The notes below the pieces were generated by a model that did no database searches, was not told the DNA's origin, and saw nothing but the letters and a program-made list of their open reading frames with translations. A stretch of 64,000 nucleotides of DNA from Struthio camelus (Eukaryota; Chordata; Aves; Struthioniformes; Struthionidae), in assembly GCF_040807025.1 (NCBI RefSeq), contig NC_090953.1:21002997-21066996 (forward strand). Direction: 5' to 3'. Shown here piece after piece: positions 62,201 to 64,000 of the stretch (the first letter of the stretch is position 1; every line of letters begins with the position of its first letter). Position numbers and translations under genes: made by a program.

Positions 62201-63929
62201 GGGAAGAGGGTGTCAAAGGCTGAAGAAATTTGTGCAGATAGCTTCTAAATGGTACTTTGCTTAATAAGTATCAATACACTGTTATTCTATTAAAAAAAAA
62301 TCTATTTCAGTACAGAAGAGTTTAAAGAAGGTATCCAACAAGTATTTGTTTTCACTGAATTTTAGGGATACAGCAGGCCAGGAGAGATTCCGCACAATTA
62401 CAACAGCTTACTACAGAGGAGCCATGGTGAGTGCTTTTCTTTCAAAAAATTTAGGTACAGCTAGTGTAACTGGTTTGTTGCTCTTAAGGTTACATCACGT
62501 AAGAGTTTCTGACTGGAGGCTTGGAGTATTGTGGCTTGTGACGTGGTGAATAAAGTGGTGGGTAGGTTTTTTGTTTTGTTTTTGACTGGTTGTTTTTTTT
62601 AATCTGCTAGTAGTGTGTTAAATCCTGTTTTCTGTGATGAACCTTTGAGCCCAACTGTCTTTTTTATTATAGTTGTAGTCTGTGCAGGTATAGTAAGCTA
62701 AGTTGCTAAGCTTTACTTTGACAACTTTTTAAAAATGCAATAGGTGCAGCCGTTGTAATACAGTTGAAGTGCCTGAAAAATAGGTAATAAATGTTTTAAA
62801 TATTAAGAATGTATTTTGCTGAGTTGCTTTTCCTGCTGCTCTTCATCACCTTCAGCTGGTCAAGAATGCAAAATCTGCATTCACTAGAAGTGTGATTGCA
62901 TATAAAAGCCACTTTAGCTTCTTCCTCAATTAAGGATGACTTGAAGTCAAATAACTGACTTGGAGGCTGCACTCTGTGTGGTACAACTACTTCTAATGGT
63001 TCTTAAATACCAGGATTTGAGATGCTTTAGGTTGCGATACTGTTAATTTCAGCTTGCTGATTATTAGGTATACTGATACTATGACTTCTCTCACTTTGTG
63101 TGAACAGATGAGTTCCATTCATAGACCAGTTGTGCATCCAAATAGCCCCCTTGTTATGGAATGCAGATGGGGAGAAATAGTTATGGTCATGGTCCTGTGT
63201 TAGAGCATTAAGCACTTAAGGGTTTGGCAGTGATGGAGTCTTCTCCCTACCTCCTGGTGCATGGCCAAGGACCTTTCTTGATCTTACAAAGGATGACTGG
63301 AAAGGCAATAAAGAATGGAGGTGAACTTGACAACGTGTGTTTAATGCAGCTGCTGTGTGGTTTCACTTGCTTAGCTACTTCTCGAGCTTGTCCAGGAATA
63401 TGTATACAGCTATGTGAAAGAGCTCATGCTTCTGTGAGAGCGCCTAGTGCCAGCTTTGCTGTAAATATCTAGTGGCACCAGCAGTCAGATCTCATGGGAC
63501 TTCATCCTTTGACTGCATGAAGCTGCTGCTTCTAAACTTGACTTGAACAACAGAGTCCTGGTCTCAGTTCTAGTAGGATTTGTAAACTTTTCCTGATCAT
63601 AGGCCAATGATTTAAAAATTCATACCAGTACTGTGTTCAAATTCTATCGAACAGTGCCAAGAGATGTTAAATAATATTTAGTGTAAACTTTCAGCAGAGG
63701 CAAAACGCTTTGAGAAAGGATTATTGATTGTAGGGGCATAAGTTCTATCTATACTGAATTTTTTTGCAAGTATAATAAAACCAACAACATTCATCAAAAG
63801 TAGACTAATAGTACTCGCTCATCTGACTAGATTTTTCTTAATTTTGTTTAGGGAATTATGCTGGTGTATGACATCACAAATGAAAAGTCTTTCGACAACA
63901 TAAAAAACTGGATAAGAAACATTGAGGAG
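47169..63929 (+). CDS. RAB8B: Small GTPase RAB8B (exons 1-4; 3' part outside window)
   Basis: The join is 47169-47292, 61184-61244, 62366-62426 and 63852-63929. It totals 324 bases, residues 1-108 of about 207, in frame with GT-AG junctions. RAB8B is a Rab GTPase of exocytic and recycling traffic from the trans-Golgi and recycling endosomes to the plasma membrane, and of ciliary and junctional transport. Visible are [20 protein letters not shown] with the P-loop (15-22), switch I with Thr40 and Ile-Asp-Phe (43-45, Rab family signature), WDTAGQE (62-68) with Gln67, and Thr72 in switch II (the LRRK2 site in Rab8). The N-terminal half is the same in RAB8A and RAB8B apart from a few residues; synteny with LACTB/RPS27L decides for RAB8B. 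The guanine-specificity NKxD motif and the C-terminal prenylation cysteine lie to the right of the window. The start has a strong Kozak context (A at -3, G at +4). Confidence 0.96.
47321..47347. repeat. (GGCTC)5 pentanucleotide repeat
   Basis: Five perfect copies of GGCTC plus GG, starting 29 bases after the exon 1 donor of RAB8B, inside the CpG island. Confidence 0.9.
48186..48200. repeat. G15 homopolymer
   Basis: Fifteen consecutive G in RAB8B intron 1, followed by TTGG. The length may be affected by sequencing error. Confidence 0.9.
48329..48362. repeat. 11-bp inverted repeat
   Basis: CCTGTTTTAAT (48329-48339) and ATTAAAACAGG (48352-48362) are exact reverse complements around a 12-base loop. 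It is in RAB8B intron 1, function unknown. Confidence 0.85.
50705..50760 (+). mobile_element. Possible old CR1-like or SINE retroposon fragment
   Basis: The stretch around CACCTAGCCCAGTATCCTGT, preceded by GGTTCAGACTG and followed by GGCTAACAGGTGC, resembles a widespread amniote retroposon block (ATCTAGCCCAGTATCCTGTCTCC...ACAGTGGCC, from memory). The similarity fades on both sides. I cannot name the family with certainty. Confidence 0.4.
53440..53470. repeat. T-run plus C-run polypyrimidine tract
   Basis: A run of T followed by C11 (53452-53462) and CTCCCCCTCC, in RAB8B intron 1. Confidence 0.85.
56130..56179. repeat. 25-bp perfect tandem duplication
   Basis: A 25-base unit beginning AACAAGTTTGAAGCG and ending TTATGAGCA occurs twice without mismatch (56130-56154 and 56155-56179), in RAB8B intron 1. 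Lack of divergence points to a young event. Confidence 0.95.
61184..61244 (+). CDS. RAB8B: RAB8B coding exon 2
   Basis: A 61-base exon after acceptor CTCTGGCAG, encoding [20 protein letters not shown]. It ends two bases into Trp62. The donor is ATG|GTAAGT. Confidence 0.96.
61245..62365 (+). other. RAB8B: RAB8B intron 2
   Basis: A 1.1 kb intron with GTAAGT donor and TTTTAG acceptor; nothing else recognised. Confidence 0.9.
62366..62426 (+). CDS. RAB8B: RAB8B coding exon 3
   Basis: A 61-base exon after acceptor GAATTTTAG, encoding [20 protein letters not shown] (switch II, Gln67, Thr72). The donor is ATG|GTGAGT. Confidence 0.96.
62427..63851 (+). other. RAB8B: RAB8B intron 3
   Basis: A 1.4 kb intron with GTGAGT donor and TTTAG acceptor; nothing else recognised. 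Confidence 0.9.
63852..63929 (+). CDS. RAB8B: RAB8B coding exon 4
   Basis: A 26-codon exon after acceptor TTTGTTTAG, encoding [20 protein letters not shown] and IRNIEE. The donor is GAG|GTAGGT. The next exon is beyond the window edge. Confidence 0.95.
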
Positions 63930-64000
63930 GTAGGTGCTCTGCAATAGGGGGCATTGGAAAGCGCTTCTTACTGTTTGTACCTTATGATTTCTCTGGGGCA
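63930..64000 (+). other. RAB8B: RAB8B intron 4, start
   Basis: Sequence after the exon 4 donor GTAGGT, cut by the window edge. Confidence 0.85.

Overview
This is vertebrate nuclear DNA, most likely from a bird. A 5'-truncated CR1 LINE 3' end of the avian/reptilian type lies at 16971-17305. The genes have short exons, GT-AG introns and CpG-island first exons, and their order matches human 15q22: TPM1, LACTB, RPS27L, RAB8B. I cannot name the species from the sequence alone.

Layout. 1-5.2 kb is the 3' end of TPM1 (+), with two mutually exclusive terminal coding exons: brain type (9c, 3013-3086) and smooth-muscle/non-muscle type (9d, 4283-4365). 5.2-18.4 kb is a gene desert with one CR1 fragment. 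18.8-31 kb is LACTB (+), complete in six coding exons (519 codons) with a long 3' UTR. 33.4-39.0 kb is RPS27L (-), complete in four coding exons (84 residues) and tail-to-tail with LACTB. 39.2-46.8 kb is intergenic. 47.2 kb to the window end is RAB8B (+), exons 1-4 (residues 1-108), with a 13.9 kb first intron; the gene continues past the right edge. RPS27L and RAB8B are head to head, about 8 kb apart.

The genes are not an operon or pathway: an actin-filament protein, a mitochondrial filament-forming serine protease-like enzyme, a ribosomal protein paralogue and a membrane-traffic GTPase. Each CpG island (18.42-19.07, 38.84-39.23 and 46.85-47.72 kb) marks a promoter.

I found no undescribed system. 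The observations most worth checking are a decoy terminal exon in LACTB intron 5 (strong acceptor, short in-frame tail, stop and AATAAA), a 22-bp perfect palindrome centred on CACGTG in LACTB intron 4, the pyrimidine tract before TPM1 exon 9c, perfect 25-bp and 19-bp tandem duplications, and G-quadruplex-like runs.
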